Shown: positions 18,706 to 27,680 of the stretch, piece after piece
Layout: each line of letters begins with the position of its first letter
How positions within the stretch are numbered: the stretch's first letter is position 1
NCBI GenBank assembly: GCA_964452645.1
Contig: CAYVMO010000013.1
Span: 1-64,000, forward strand
Direction of reading: 5' to 3'
Length of the DNA: 64,000 nucleotides
DNA from: CAYXTW01 sp964452645
GTDB lineage: Bacteria; Zixibacteria; MSB-5A5; GN15; PGXB01
Program-made: the position numbers and the translations under genes
Notes under the pieces: generated by a model
The model's database searches: none
The model's input: the letters and a program-made list of their open reading frames with translations, nothing else
Told to the model about the DNA's origin: nothing

Positions 18706-19372
18706 CTGGAACGAACTCTTTACCGACAAAAAAAATATAGAAAGAATCCCCGAATCGACTGTGTACCGTTTTGCACGCTCCCTTGAAGAATTAATCAAAG
18801 AGCGGCCGCTTCGTGTATGGGATCTCTGCTGCGGTGCCGGACGGCACACGGTCTCATTGGCGCGGATGGGGTACGAAGTTTACGCCAGCGATAACTCGGC
18901 CAATGCTCTTTTTCTGACTCGCGAGTGGCTTGATGAGATAGGTTTGCATGCCGTTTTTGAAGAAAGCGATATGACCGTCTGCCCCTGGCCGGATGTTTCT
19001 TTCCATGGAGTAATCAGCTGGGATGCACTGCATCATAACACGCTGGATAATATCAGAAAAGCGATTGACGAAGTACATAGCCGTCTCGTTCCGGGCGGCC
19101 TGTTTCTGGGGACACTCAAATCGACCAAAGCCGACTCATATGGTAAGGGCAAAGAAATCGAGCCGGATACTTATGTTCCCGATGACGGCATGGAGGAGGG
19201 GCTCCCGCATCATTTTTTTGATGAGTCAGCGATTAAGGATTTATTCAAAGGCTGGGAATTTATCAGTCTTGCCGAGCAGGTAATGAATTACGTCCACCGC
19301 GGAAAAGATTTCTATAACCTCAACCCCTTTTCCTACACCCGCTGGTGTATCTTGGCAAAGAAGAGAAAGTAG
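18698..19372 (+). CDS. Class I SAM-dependent methyltransferase
   Basis: A 224-residue methyltransferase. Motif I is VWDLCCGAGRHTVSLARMG (about residues 37-55), followed by an acidic YASDNS at the end of strand 2. Later there are the ISWDALHHNT and PGGLFLGTLKS segments. The fold is complete, but the acceptor is unknown; the closest general type is the small-molecule methyltransferases of the type 11/25 families. It starts within pgeF, so the two are probably co-regulated. Its stop codon overlaps the first base group of an extragenic hairpin element. Just beyond lies the left arm of the inverted repeat that flanks the restriction-modification gene. Confidence 0.87.
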   Translation: MPDWNELFTDKKNIERIPESTVYRFARSLEELIKERPLRVWDLCCGAGRHTVSLARMGYEVYASDNSANALFLTREWLDEIGLHAVFEESDMTVCPWPDVSFHGVISWDALHHNTLDNIRKAIDEVHSRLVPGGLFLGTLKSTKADSYGKGKEIEPDTYVPDDGMEEGLPHHFFDESAIKDLFKGWEFISLAEQVMNYVHRGKDFYNLNPFSYTRWCILAKKRK

Positions 19373-19454
19373 GTTGAAATCCTCGCAGCGATTTTTATCC
19401 CGAAGGGGTTTCGACGTTTCAAAGAGTCGGAAGCCCAAAGGGCATCCGACCTAC
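19369..19454. repeat. Compound hairpin element, unit B
   Basis: Outer GTAGGT (19369-19374) / ACCTAC (19449-19454) encloses partial hairpins, among them GTCGGAAGCCC / GGGCATCCGAC near 19425-19450. It belongs to the same class as units at 5145 and 19793. It starts inside the methyltransferase stop codon. Confidence 0.6.
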
Positions 19455-19477
19455 CGCTTTTAAGGAGAAAAATCCTT

Positions 19478-19773
19478 GTAACCGGTTGTGCGGGTTGATA
19501 GTCCAATGAATTGGGTTCGTTTCGCATATTTTAACATCTTTTTTTTTCGTTTTTTCCCCTCGTAAAAAATACCATGGGCGGCGGGGCGTAGGTCAGCGAG
19601 CCGTGCCGAAGGTCCTGAACGAAGTGAAGGGTGCTCCTGACGGGGCGGGGAAATGGTACCGTTCGGAGTCGGCAGTAATTATCTCGTTGTGAATATGTAA
19701 AATATGGCATTTCCAAATCGGCCCCTTTTCATGTTTCTATATAATGGCCGGCAGACAGGATCAACATTGATTC
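19478..19773 (+). repeat. Left arm of inverted repeat flanking the R-M gene
   Basis: This stretch matches 23435-23634 read on the opposite strand. Landmarks in order are GTAACCGGTTG, GATAGTCCAATGAATTGGGT, TTCGCATATTTTAACATC, GGAGTCGG, ATATGGCATTTCCAAA, TTTTCATGTTTCTATATAA and AACATTGATT. About 50 consecutive bases near 19496-19548 are nearly identical. The left arm carries an extra GC-rich insert of about 90 bases near 19570-19660. Confidence 0.85.
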
Positions 19774-19792
19774 GGTGGGGATTTTGATTTCC

Positions 19793-19895
19793 GTAGGTCA
19801 AAAGCCCTGCGCTTTTGACAATCGCGCGAAGCATGTTTCATGCGCAGCGCGAAAGATTAAATAAAGATGTCGAAACCGCAGGGGTTTCGACCTAC
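19793..19895. repeat. Compound hairpin element, unit C
   Basis: Outer GTAGGTC (19793-19799) / GACCTAC (19889-19895). Inside are three hairpins: 19797-19819 (loop CCTGC), 19823-19851, and 19869-19891 (loop GCAGG). The first and third loops are reverse complements, so the folded strand could form a loop-loop contact. Confidence 0.7.
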
Positions 19896-19933
19896 CAGAC
19901 TCGCCTCGGCGAGCGCGAAAAAAAGCAATGGTG

Positions 19934-19978
19934 CCCCACCGCTTGTCGCTGATCCCGAATGAAATGAGGGGCGGTGGG
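19934..19978. repeat. Inverted repeat near the 3' end of the R-M gene
   Basis: CCCCACCGC (19934-19942) pairs with GCGGTGGG (19971-19978) around a 28-base loop. It lies downstream of the minus-strand restriction-modification gene and could fold in its transcript. Confidence 0.5.
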
Positions 19979-20015
19979 ATCTTATAACGGCCTTTAATAT
20001 TAACTTAAGTCTATT

Positions 20016-23000
20016 TTAATATTTTTTATCTGATTTTATTTTGAAAAGCTTCATGACTAATTTATCATTTTCTGATTCTAATTCCTCGATTTCTTTTTCA
20101 GATGATAATAGCCTGCCGGTTTGTTCTTCAGCTTTAATCTGATGACATTTTTTTGAGATTTCAGCAAGTTGTTGGTGCAGTTTATTATTTCGATTAAATT
20201 TTGGAATACCGACATGCTCCATTATTGAAGGTGCGCCGAATCCGCGTCCGGCGGAGGAAAAAGATTTAATAAAATCGCGAACCGGTTTTGAATTGATAAT
20301 TGCGCAGAGATAATTAGCTTCTTTATCATTGCTGGCCGCTATAAATGATGTAGTGTCGGTCGGAATTATAATCTTATAACCGTAGGGCGTCTTATGCTGT
20401 GAAATAACACTGGCGATTAAATCATTGGCCATTCTTTTCCAGACAACTTTGTGGTTGGCGACAGTATTTAGGCTAATGCCGAACATTGCATAGAATGCTG
20501 TTCTTTCAGCCAATTGGCGTACCATATTTGATCCGCGTGATAATAGTACATCCTTAAATTTTATGAAGTAATTATATGTCCTTGGCCATTTATTCTTCAT
20601 TTCAGTCTCAGAATATGGTTCTCTGATTTCGGGATTTTGACTCATCAAAATAAAAACTCTCGGATTAGCTTCCCACCTCTGTATGTCGCCGCCGCTTACT
20701 GCCGGGTAAACTAAATCGGATTCGATAGTATCAGAGAAAAGCTGTATTTTACGCTTTCCCCTGTCATGAAGGTTATGTATAACAAGTTGTCCATTTGAGA
20801 GAACGTTATCTAAACCCAACCAATATACACCATAAGGTTCGGTGCTTGCACCGCGATAGGCTTTGTACACATTCTGCCCGCTTATGTATTTCAATGTTTT
20901 TTGATCTTCTGATATCGTTTGCCATGATCCAGTGGATGTCCCGATCGGCCGCGCCATAAATTTCTTCTTTTGTAAATATGGTAAAACTTCATGAAATAAT
21001 TTATCAGTTGCAATCTTTCCAACACCCTTTTTTTTATGCCATATTAGATAGCTAACCGGATATTTTGTCTTTTTGCCCTTTTTTAGAATTATTGCAGCCG
21101 TTTTATTAGCAGCACCTTCAAAGGGCTGAATAGACACCAAATCAAGTGCTTTTAATACATTTAGATATTTCTTATCTCCAAGTTGAAATCTTCTGAAGCC
21201 CTGTCCCGCACCTTTCGACTTGAAAACCTCTTGCGTTATTAAAAATCCTAACTTCGCGCCATCTTTTAAATAGTAGTCAGATGAAGCATAAACGAAGAGC
21301 ATTGAAAAATCCTTTTCACCACCACCTAAGCGGGCGGCATGGCCTTTGAGAGAAAAGAGACCATATTCTTTCCATAATGATAAGGTTGCCTGGCGATACT
21401 CTTGAGATAAATACCCCCACCTAATCCAGGGCGGATTACCCACAATAAAATCAAATTTGCCGGCAACCATGGGAGCAAATGCATTTTTTAAAAATCGAGC
21501 CCAAATACCATTTTTGTTTTCTTTCTCAAGATCTAAAATCTCTTTATAAAAGTCCCTTACTATTTGCTCATTAGGTGGAAAGACTAATCCTTCTTTTTTA
21601 AGATGTTTCAATGCGATTTCCATTTCAAATCCGTTCTTAACAAGATTTTCAACCATTGGGGCAGCCTTTTTCATTAAAAAGCCCTTATTTTTTATCCAGA
21701 TACCCGGTACATGAAATTCTCTTACGGACGTCATGATTTTTGCATAATCGCCACCATGAAAGTTAAGTTCTCCCTGTCCACCAACCTGTTCAGGCCATAA
21801 AACTGAATCCGTTAGATAGATCGGTATTTCCAAATCAGTTAATTCATTTACCAAATCACCTAATGCAAACAAATAATTGGTACGTGCAGCTATGACAGCC
21901 AAAGGATTCAAGTCAAATCCCCAAATATTTACAACGATTCTTTTCGCTATCTCGACCGATGGTTGTTTTTCTTTTTTCCCGTATTCTTTCGCTCTTTGAA
22001 TTGCCAAAACCAAAAAAGTACCCGACCCGCAGGCCGGATCCAAAAACCTCTTTAGTGTATTGCCTTTATAACCAACTTCATTCAACAATAATTCAGCCAG
22101 CCAGTCAGGTGTGTAGTATTCACCAAGTCCATGACGAACCTCGGGTGGAACCAAATATTGATAAAGCTTTTTAAGTAGATCACGCGTCGAAGCCGGGTCA
22201 ATGGTGCTCGTGGCCGGTTCAAATTCTGAAAGCGCCCGAGTGACTTCTCTAATTGCATCTACTAATTGGGGTGATTCAAAAGCATTTATGTACCAACGGA
22301 AAAAATCACCTTCAAGAAAATTAGTGATGCCTTTTCGCGCATAGACCCCGCCGTTTTCTATATCTTCAAGTTTTCTCTTAAGTTCCTCATCAGGAACATT
22401 CGAAAGCTCAGATGCCAGTGATGATCCGAAGGATGTTTCCTTTAAAGTCAGAAGTTCGGCGGCGATTAATTTCATCAGGAAGGCAAAATATGTATGGACC
22501 GAAAAAAACAATTCCTGGAAATCGGTTTCTTTGCCGACCTTGTATAGTCGTCTAAGCGACTCTGTTTCCTTTTTCTGTTGGCTCTCAAATTTTTCACCGT
22601 AAACAATACCGAATAATCGCCTCCATTCATTAAAAAACGTGCGAATGTGCGTTTGATCGCCCCAATTTTCTAATGCGTTGGCAAGTGCGGAAACCATTTT
22701 TGGCGCCAACTCGCTTTGCGGCCCGAATTTTTGAGCAAGATTTTCCGCCGTTAATGGTAATCGCGCCAGCGCCCGCAAGTGTGTAAGAAAAGTCAGCGCG
22801 CTGTTTTGGTTAAATTCGTAGGGCCCGATTATTAGAAAATCTTTTTCGGCGAGCTTTAGTTTCGCCTTCTTTTTTTCACCCCGATATCGAACAAAAAATA
22901 TTTTCTCTCCATCAAAACCGACGCCGATGAATTTAGGCTCGAAAATAAATAGCGTTTCCTTTTCTTCTTGTGATAATCCCTGAAGATAACCGATTAATTG

Positions 23001-23306
23001 TTCATAAGCATGCTCGATTGCCCTATCTGAATGGAATGCTTTCGGTCGTTCATATTCAATCACGACCTGGCCGTGCAACGCGTCGGTCCTTCCGGCCTTG
23101 TAGATAGATTTTTCATATTTGGGCGTTGTTTTAATCCCCAGGTTTTTTAACATCGATTCCAAGATTATCTCAAACCCAACCCTCAAATCTTCTTCTGTAT
23201 TAGCTTCCCGAAGTATCTTTTTCGATCCTGAGACAAGCTTATCCGCCAATTTTGGCAGTGATTCTTGATAATCCAGTCTTAATTCCTGAAAGTCCTTTTT
23301 GACCAT
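20016..23306 (-). CDS. Single-chain restriction-modification enzyme (type IIG-like)
   Basis: A 1096-residue enzyme combining cleavage, methylation and target recognition. The N-terminus has a nuclease-like motif, Asp75 in AGRTDALHGQ followed by VVIEYERPK (84-89); the usual third catalytic Lys of PD-(D/E)xK appears as Glu86. The N6-adenine methyltransferase core has LGEYYTPDWLAELL, motif I FLDPACGSGTFLVLA (about 418-432), FDLNPLA, and motif IV GNPPWIRWG (about 620). The C-terminal part (YRGAS...YWLGLDNVL, then GISLNTVANHKVVWKRM) resembles TaqI/Eco57I-type specificity domains. Length fits type IIG enzymes; a BREX PglX is less likely because no BREX genes are nearby. No partner gene is present. 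Inverted repeat arms on both sides suggest acquisition as a unit. Confidence 0.88.
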   Translation of the reverse strand: MVKKDFQELRLDYQESLPKLADKLVSGSKKILREANTEEDLRVGFEIILESMLKNLGIKTTPKYEKSIYKAGRTDALHGQVVIEYERPKAFHSDRAIEHAYEQLIGYLQGLSQEEKETLFIFEPKFIGVGFDGEKIFFVRYRGEKKKAKLKLAEKDFLIIGPYEFNQNSALTFLTHLRALARLPLTAENLAQKFGPQSELAPKMVSALANALENWGDQTHIRTFFNEWRRLFGIVYGEKFESQQKKETESLRRLYKVGKETDFQELFFSVHTYFAFLMKLIAAELLTLKETSFGSSLASELSNVPDEELKRKLEDIENGGVYARKGITNFLEGDFFRWYINAFESPQLVDAIREVTRALSEFEPATSTIDPASTRDLLKKLYQYLVPPEVRHGLGEYYTPDWLAELLLNEVGYKGNTLKRFLDPACGSGTFLVLAIQRAKEYGKKEKQPSVEIAKRIVVNIWGFDLNPLAVIAARTNYLFALGDLVNELTDLEIPIYLTDSVLWPEQVGGQGELNFHGGDYAKIMTSVREFHVPGIWIKNKGFLMKKAAPMVENLVKNGFEMEIALKHLKKEGLVFPPNEQIVRDFYKEILDLEKENKNGIWARFLKNAFAPMVAGKFDFIVGNPPWIRWGYLSQEYRQATLSLWKEYGLFSLKGHAARLGGGEKDFSMLFVYASSDYYLKDGAKLGFLITQEVFKSKGAGQGFRRFQLGDKKYLNVLKALDLVSIQPFEGAANKTAAIILKKGKKTKYPVSYLIWHKKKGVGKIATDKLFHEVLPYLQKKKFMARPIGTSTGSWQTISEDQKTLKYISGQNVYKAYRGASTEPYGVYWLGLDNVLSNGQLVIHNLHDRGKRKIQLFSDTIESDLVYPAVSGGDIQRWEANPRVFILMSQNPEIREPYSETEMKNKWPRTYNYFIKFKDVLLSRGSNMVRQLAERTAFYAMFGISLNTVANHKVVWKRMANDLIASVISQHKTPYGYKIIIPTDTTSFIAASNDKEANYLCAIINSKPVRDFIKSFSSAGRGFGAPSIMEHVGIPKFNRNNKLHQQLAEISKKCHQIKAEEQTGRLLSSEKEIEELESENDKLVMKLFKIKSDKKY

Positions 23307-23434
23307 TGATTTTATTCCATTATTTCATTAGTCCGTCGCCAAGTTAATATATTTATCTCTCTAAATCCATATATTATCATTGATCGAAAACTTTTCTACT
23401 TTCTGCCTTGCCGATATTTTCAAATTCCCAACCA

Positions 23435-23634
23435 AATCAATGTTAATCCGGACTGGTGGCCGTTATATAGAAACATGAAAAAGGACAAGTTTGGAAATGC
23501 CATATTATACAAAATCACCACTACCGACTCCAAACGAACACATTTTTACAAGGGGAAGGGGCGAAAAAAAAGATGTTAAAATATGCGAAACGAACCCAAT
23601 TCATTGGACTATCAATCCCCCCAACCGGTTACAC
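23435..23634 (-). repeat. Right arm of inverted repeat flanking the R-M gene
   Basis: Reverse complement of the left arm at 19478-19773, without the left arm's GC-rich insert. Small open frames in both arms start MEMPY and continue to FTRG-GEKK or FTRGKNEKK; these look like by-products of the repeat, not genes. The remainder of 23307-23931 contains only a further hairpin at 23811. Confidence 0.85.
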
Positions 23635-23810
23635 GACTTTTCCACTCCAAAAGAGGCAAGAAATGGATATTTTATATGCGATTCCGATCCATTTTAATCG
23701 TAATCAAAAACCTCGGAAAAAATTTTTAAAAATTCGATTCGAACCCATTTTTCATGGCATAAAATAATACAAATTATATGAATAAGTCTAAAGCATACGT
23801 GGTAATAGCG

Positions 23811-23838
23811 GTAGAGGCGGGGCTCACCCCCGCCCTCG
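23811..23838. repeat. GC-rich extragenic hairpin
   Basis: GAGGCGGGG (23814-23822) pairs with CCCCGCCCTC (23828-23837) with one bulged C. It is preceded by GTA as in the other extragenic elements. It lies about 90 bases beyond the 3' end of priA and may help end that transcript. Confidence 0.55.
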
Positions 23839-23931
23839 TTAATCGTGCCGCTGCGATAAATCTAACAAGGGCAACCGCAAGAGTCGCTACAACTTTGAAT
23901 TATAAAAAAGCAAAATCGGAAACGAAACCAT

Positions 23932-26154
23932 TTACATCATATCGTACGGGTCGATGTCGATGATTAGCTTCGTCGTCGAGGGAAGAGCAAAGTGTGTGTC
24001 AATCTTTTGCCAGCTGTCAAGGAGGTCGATAAATTTCAAAATCTGTCGTGTCTTGACAAACATGTGTCGACGGAATACCCCGCGCATACGGTACAACGGG
24101 CATGGTGCCGGACCGAGAAGATTCGCCTTAATATTCGATTGAGACAGTCGTTTACTCAATTCATTCTTAAATTCAAGTGAATGTTTACGTAATGTATCTT
24201 CTTTTTTGGCGGAAAAACGGAAATTAATCATATGCGAAAACGGCGGATACTGAAGCGACTGCCGCGATTTTATTTCACGTTCATAAAATGTATCATAATC
24301 CTGCCGGGCGGCATCGTCGATCAGATCTATATTCGGATTGAACGTCTGGATGATAACCTCACCCGGAATAATCCCGCGTCCGGATCGCCCCGCTACCTGA
24401 ATCAGTTTGGCGAACAGCTTTTCCGAGGCGCGAAAATCGGGCATATCCATCCCGATATCGGCCATCAGGACACCGACAAGCGAGACATCGGGGAAATCGA
24501 TTCCCTTGGTTACCATCTGTGTCCCCAGAAGCAGGTTGTACTTTTTCGCGGCAAACTCGGATAGTACAATATGCGCCTTTGCCCGCCCGCTGACGCTGTC
24601 GGAATCGAGCCGCACCACTCTGGCATCCTCGAAAACCTCGACAATATTATCTTCGATTTTCTGCGTCCCCGTCCCGATATAAAGAAAATTATCGCCGCCG
24701 CATCGAGAGCAGCTGTTGTACGACGGATTGATATAGCCGCAGTAATGACAGACCAATCGATTGCCTTTGCGGTGATATGTCAGGCTGATATCGCAATGCG
24801 GGCAGTTCGGCGTCAGACCGCAGTCGGTACATTTTATTCGCGGCGAGAATCCGCGACGGTTAAGGTACAGAATGACCTGACTATCCTCCTTAAGCGAGGC
24901 TTTTACTTTCGAAATGAGCATCCGCGTGAAAAACGAGTTACCGTCCACCGGCCATTCCTTTTTCAGATCGACCAGCCTGACCAGGGGGATCGCGGCTTTC
25001 TCCGGGCGACGCGTCAGCCTCAGGAGTTGGTAGCGACCCGATTGTGCATTATAAAACGACTCGACCGAGGGCGAAGCCGAACCCAGGACGATCGGAATAT
25101 CAGCCATCCGCGCCCGCATGACGGCGGCATCGCGCGCCTGAAAACGAGGGGCGGGATCGTCCTGCTTGTACGATTCATCATGCTCCTCGTCGACAATTAT
25201 CAATCCGAGATTTTCCAATGGAGCGAAAAGTGCCGAGCGCGCCCCGATTACGATTTTGTACCGACCGTTCTTTATGTTTTGCCAGACGAGAACGCGCTCC
25301 TGCGGCCTCAATCCGGAATGCATGAGAGCGATTTTCTCATGGAAAAAGCTTTTGAAGTACGACAAAAGCGTGCCTGCCAGAGCGATCTCCGGAACCAGCA
25401 CCAGCACCGTCCGATTACTGTTAAGTACTTCCCGCGCGGCATAACAATAGACAAGCGTCTTACCCGAACCTGTAATACCGTACAGAAGCATCGGAGCATA
25501 ATGATGAAGGTTTTCGACAATTTTATCGATTGCCCCGGTCTGCTCATGGTTGGGTTCTATCGTATCTATTTCAGAGCGCGGGCGAATATAATCGAACAGG
25601 TCGGGCAGTCCGTAGACAGGGACAATATCACCGCTGTCGAGGAGTTTTTTAAACCGATAATTGCTGATACCGTGTGTGATTAAATCCGATTTTTGAAACA
25701 GCCTCAAATGCGGAATGAGTGTTTTTATTTTTTCGATGGATTCAATATCGCTGATTTCATCTTCATTGATTCTGAATCCAAGGCATATATCGCCGGAGAC
25801 ATTATCATTGTAAACACTTATCGGTTTTCTTCTTAATCTTAAACGGGGCGGCAGAGCGGCATTGAAAACGTCGGCCGGATTGGCGTAATAGTAATCGGCC
25901 ATCCATTGCAGAAAATCGGACAATCTGGGATTAAACAGATTCCCGGCATCGGTGATTTCGATAATTGATTTGAGTTTCGGGGCCGGTTCTTTTTTGGCCG
26001 GACCCATATAAAAACCAATCATCCGGCGATTTCCCAGGGGAACGAGTAAGCGCTGCCCCGGTGTCAGTTCTATATCGTACTTTTCAGGCAACTGATATGT
26101 AAAGAGTATGCGGGGAGTTCCCGGAATGGCGACCTTTATGAGTTTTTTATCCAT
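23932..26154 (-). CDS. priA: Primosomal helicase PriA
   Basis: A 740-residue 3'-5' helicase that restarts stalled replication forks by loading the replicative helicase. The N-terminal fork-binding domain is followed by a helicase core with Walker A GITGSGKT, DEEH, GSASPS, and the late TQMVTKGIDFPDV and QVAGRSGR motifs. Eight cysteines in four pairs (CTDCG, CPHC, CHYC, CSRC) form the two zinc sites inserted in the core. The C-terminal domain is complete. It is transcribed in the same direction as the TPR gene upstream, but a terminator separates them. Confidence 0.97.
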   Translation of the reverse strand: MDKKLIKVAIPGTPRILFTYQLPEKYDIELTPGQRLLVPLGNRRMIGFYMGPAKKEPAPKLKSIIEITDAGNLFNPRLSDFLQWMADYYYANPADVFNAALPPRLRLRRKPISVYNDNVSGDICLGFRINEDEISDIESIEKIKTLIPHLRLFQKSDLITHGISNYRFKKLLDSGDIVPVYGLPDLFDYIRPRSEIDTIEPNHEQTGAIDKIVENLHHYAPMLLYGITGSGKTLVYCYAAREVLNSNRTVLVLVPEIALAGTLLSYFKSFFHEKIALMHSGLRPQERVLVWQNIKNGRYKIVIGARSALFAPLENLGLIIVDEEHDESYKQDDPAPRFQARDAAVMRARMADIPIVLGSASPSVESFYNAQSGRYQLLRLTRRPEKAAIPLVRLVDLKKEWPVDGNSFFTRMLISKVKASLKEDSQVILYLNRRGFSPRIKCTDCGLTPNCPHCDISLTYHRKGNRLVCHYCGYINPSYNSCSRCGGDNFLYIGTGTQKIEDNIVEVFEDARVVRLDSDSVSGRAKAHIVLSEFAAKKYNLLLGTQMVTKGIDFPDVSLVGVLMADIGMDMPDFRASEKLFAKLIQVAGRSGRGIIPGEVIIQTFNPNIDLIDDAARQDYDTFYEREIKSRQSLQYPPFSHMINFRFSAKKEDTLRKHSLEFKNELSKRLSQSNIKANLLGPAPCPLYRMRGVFRRHMFVKTRQILKFIDLLDSWQKIDTHFALPSTTKLIIDIDPYDMM

Positions 26155-26157
26155 TTG

Positions 26158-26189
26158 AAAAAAAAAGGCAGGCCGATAAATGACCTGCC
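26158..26189 (-). terminator. Intrinsic terminator of the TPR gene
   Basis: On the minus strand, GGCAGG...CCTGCC (26167-26172 with 26184-26189) is followed by a run of nine T (forward A-run 26158-26166). It ends the transcript from 27592 just before priA. Confidence 0.75.
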
Positions 26190-26209
26190 GAATTGTGTTA
26201 CTGCCTATA

Positions 26210-27592
26210 TCATAGATTTTTCAATTCTTCCGCTTTCGCCCGGGCCTCTTTGGCCTTTTTGGGCATATTGGATGATTCGTAAAGGTCACCGATAGTTTCC
26301 CAGAGGCGGACATCACCGGGATCGAGTTCCAACGCCTTTTCAAATGGCGTAATCGCCTCGTCGAATTTTTGCTCCTGAATATAAGTATCACCCAGATTAA
26401 TCCAATGATCTTTCTGACCCGGTTCCAACTCGGTTAATCGTTTAAACCCGTTTTCGGCAGAGGGATAATCGCCCCGGACCAGTTTGACTACAGAGTACTG
26501 CTCTAAAGCGAAAATATTATCCGGCTCAAGATCAATTCCTCTCTTAAAATATGATCCGGCGGAATCGAGATTGTCATCGCGGTATTTCAAGAATTGATTA
26601 GCCTTTTCAGTATTGTCTCCCTTTTGGTAAAACATAATCGAATCGGAAAATTCCTGTGATTTAAACAAGAAATATTGACCCACATCAATACACGGGCCAG
26701 CTAGAGTGGAGTCGAGCTGAATGGCTCGAACATCGTAGGCATACAGGGAGTCATACATCTCTTTATTATTATAACAGATGGCTATGTTCATCATGGTATT
26801 GACATCATCCGGAACCTTTTCCAGCAACCTTTTAAAGTAAGTAATGGCGTTATCCCAGTCATCCGCCTGTATATAAGCGTAAGCGACTTTCTGAATTAAA
26901 CTTATGGAATCCGGTACGGATTCGAGAGCGCTAAGAAACCATGTTGCCGAAGAATCGTACTGCTTAAGTCTGTCATAAACGATTCCCATACCTTCCCGCG
27001 GACGGAAATCTTTCTTGTCGACCACTAAAGCAGCCGAAAAATTAAGTCTGGCACTATCCGCCGCGGCAGCCAGAGTGGCCCTGGCTTCTTCTTTCTCCGT
27101 CGAATCGGCGGCATTATTGAACGCCGGCAGATAATCTTTGTCCAATTTGGTTATCAGCGCGACACCAGCATTATAACATTCTTTCCAGTAAAAAACCTTA
27201 ATCGAGTCGACAACCCCGGCGAATTTCTTGCAATCTTTTTTCCATTTTTTCCCGACTTCCTTGCTGTCACAACTGGCAAACAGGGAATCATAATTGGCTT
27301 CCATATTTTTGAGAATTTCGATCTTTTTATGCAGGTCATATTCCTTGTTCGCGAACTCGCCGAGGATATTTCCTTTGTGATAATAAGCTTCGGGTGTCGG
27401 CCCGTTAAGTTCAAGGACCGTATCAAGATATTCCAGGGCCGATTCAAATCGGGGTGGATTGGCAAGCATTTCAATTCTGGCCTGACTCAGCAATGCGCCA
27501 ACATTTTTTATGGGGCCTTTTCTTTGGGCCGATACCGAGGAAAATATCAGGATTATTATGACAAAAATCAAAAAGTTCCTGGTTGATCTCAT
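26210..27592 (-). CDS. Exported TPR-repeat protein
   Basis: A 460-residue protein with a signal peptide (NFLIFVIIILIFSSVSA, cleavage near residue 23) and TPR repeats through most of its length (for example AYAYIQADDWDNAITYFKRL and WINLGDTYIQEQKFDEAITP). It should work in the periplasm or at the outer membrane as a protein-binding scaffold. No catalytic motif is seen. A perfect AGGAGG lies 5 bases before the ATG, so the start is secure. Such proteins are abundant in this lineage; the partner is unknown. The upstream neighbour on the same strand is a DUF4139 protein, about 90 bases away. Confidence 0.85.
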   Translation of the reverse strand: MRSTRNFLIFVIIILIFSSVSAQRKGPIKNVGALLSQARIEMLANPPRFESALEYLDTVLELNGPTPEAYYHKGNILGEFANKEYDLHKKIEILKNMEANYDSLFASCDSKEVGKKWKKDCKKFAGVVDSIKVFYWKECYNAGVALITKLDKDYLPAFNNAADSTEKEEARATLAAAADSARLNFSAALVVDKKDFRPREGMGIVYDRLKQYDSSATWFLSALESVPDSISLIQKVAYAYIQADDWDNAITYFKRLLEKVPDDVNTMMNIAICYNNKEMYDSLYAYDVRAIQLDSTLAGPCIDVGQYFLFKSQEFSDSIMFYQKGDNTEKANQFLKYRDDNLDSAGSYFKRGIDLEPDNIFALEQYSVVKLVRGDYPSAENGFKRLTELEPGQKDHWINLGDTYIQEQKFDEAITPFEKALELDPGDVRLWETIGDLYESSNMPKKAKEARAKAEELKNL

Positions 27593-27680
27593 TAAGTCCT
27601 CCTAGTTATACCTGACGTATTGTTTCTTACTAAATGACGAATTTAATACCTTTTTATCAAATCGTCAACCACATTTGTAT

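Noticed and set aside
20016..23306. BREX PglX methyltransferase
   Set aside because: No other BREX genes are nearby and the N-terminal nuclease-like motif and length fit a type IIG enzyme better.
23491..23697. Small open frame beginning MEMPYYTK
   Set aside because: It is a reading of the inverted repeat arm; the left arm shows a similar frame beginning MEMPYFTY, so it tracks the repeat and not a gene.
23778..23963. Small open frame across a GC-rich hairpin after priA
   Set aside because: It runs through an extragenic hairpin and into the 3' end of priA; no ribosome site.
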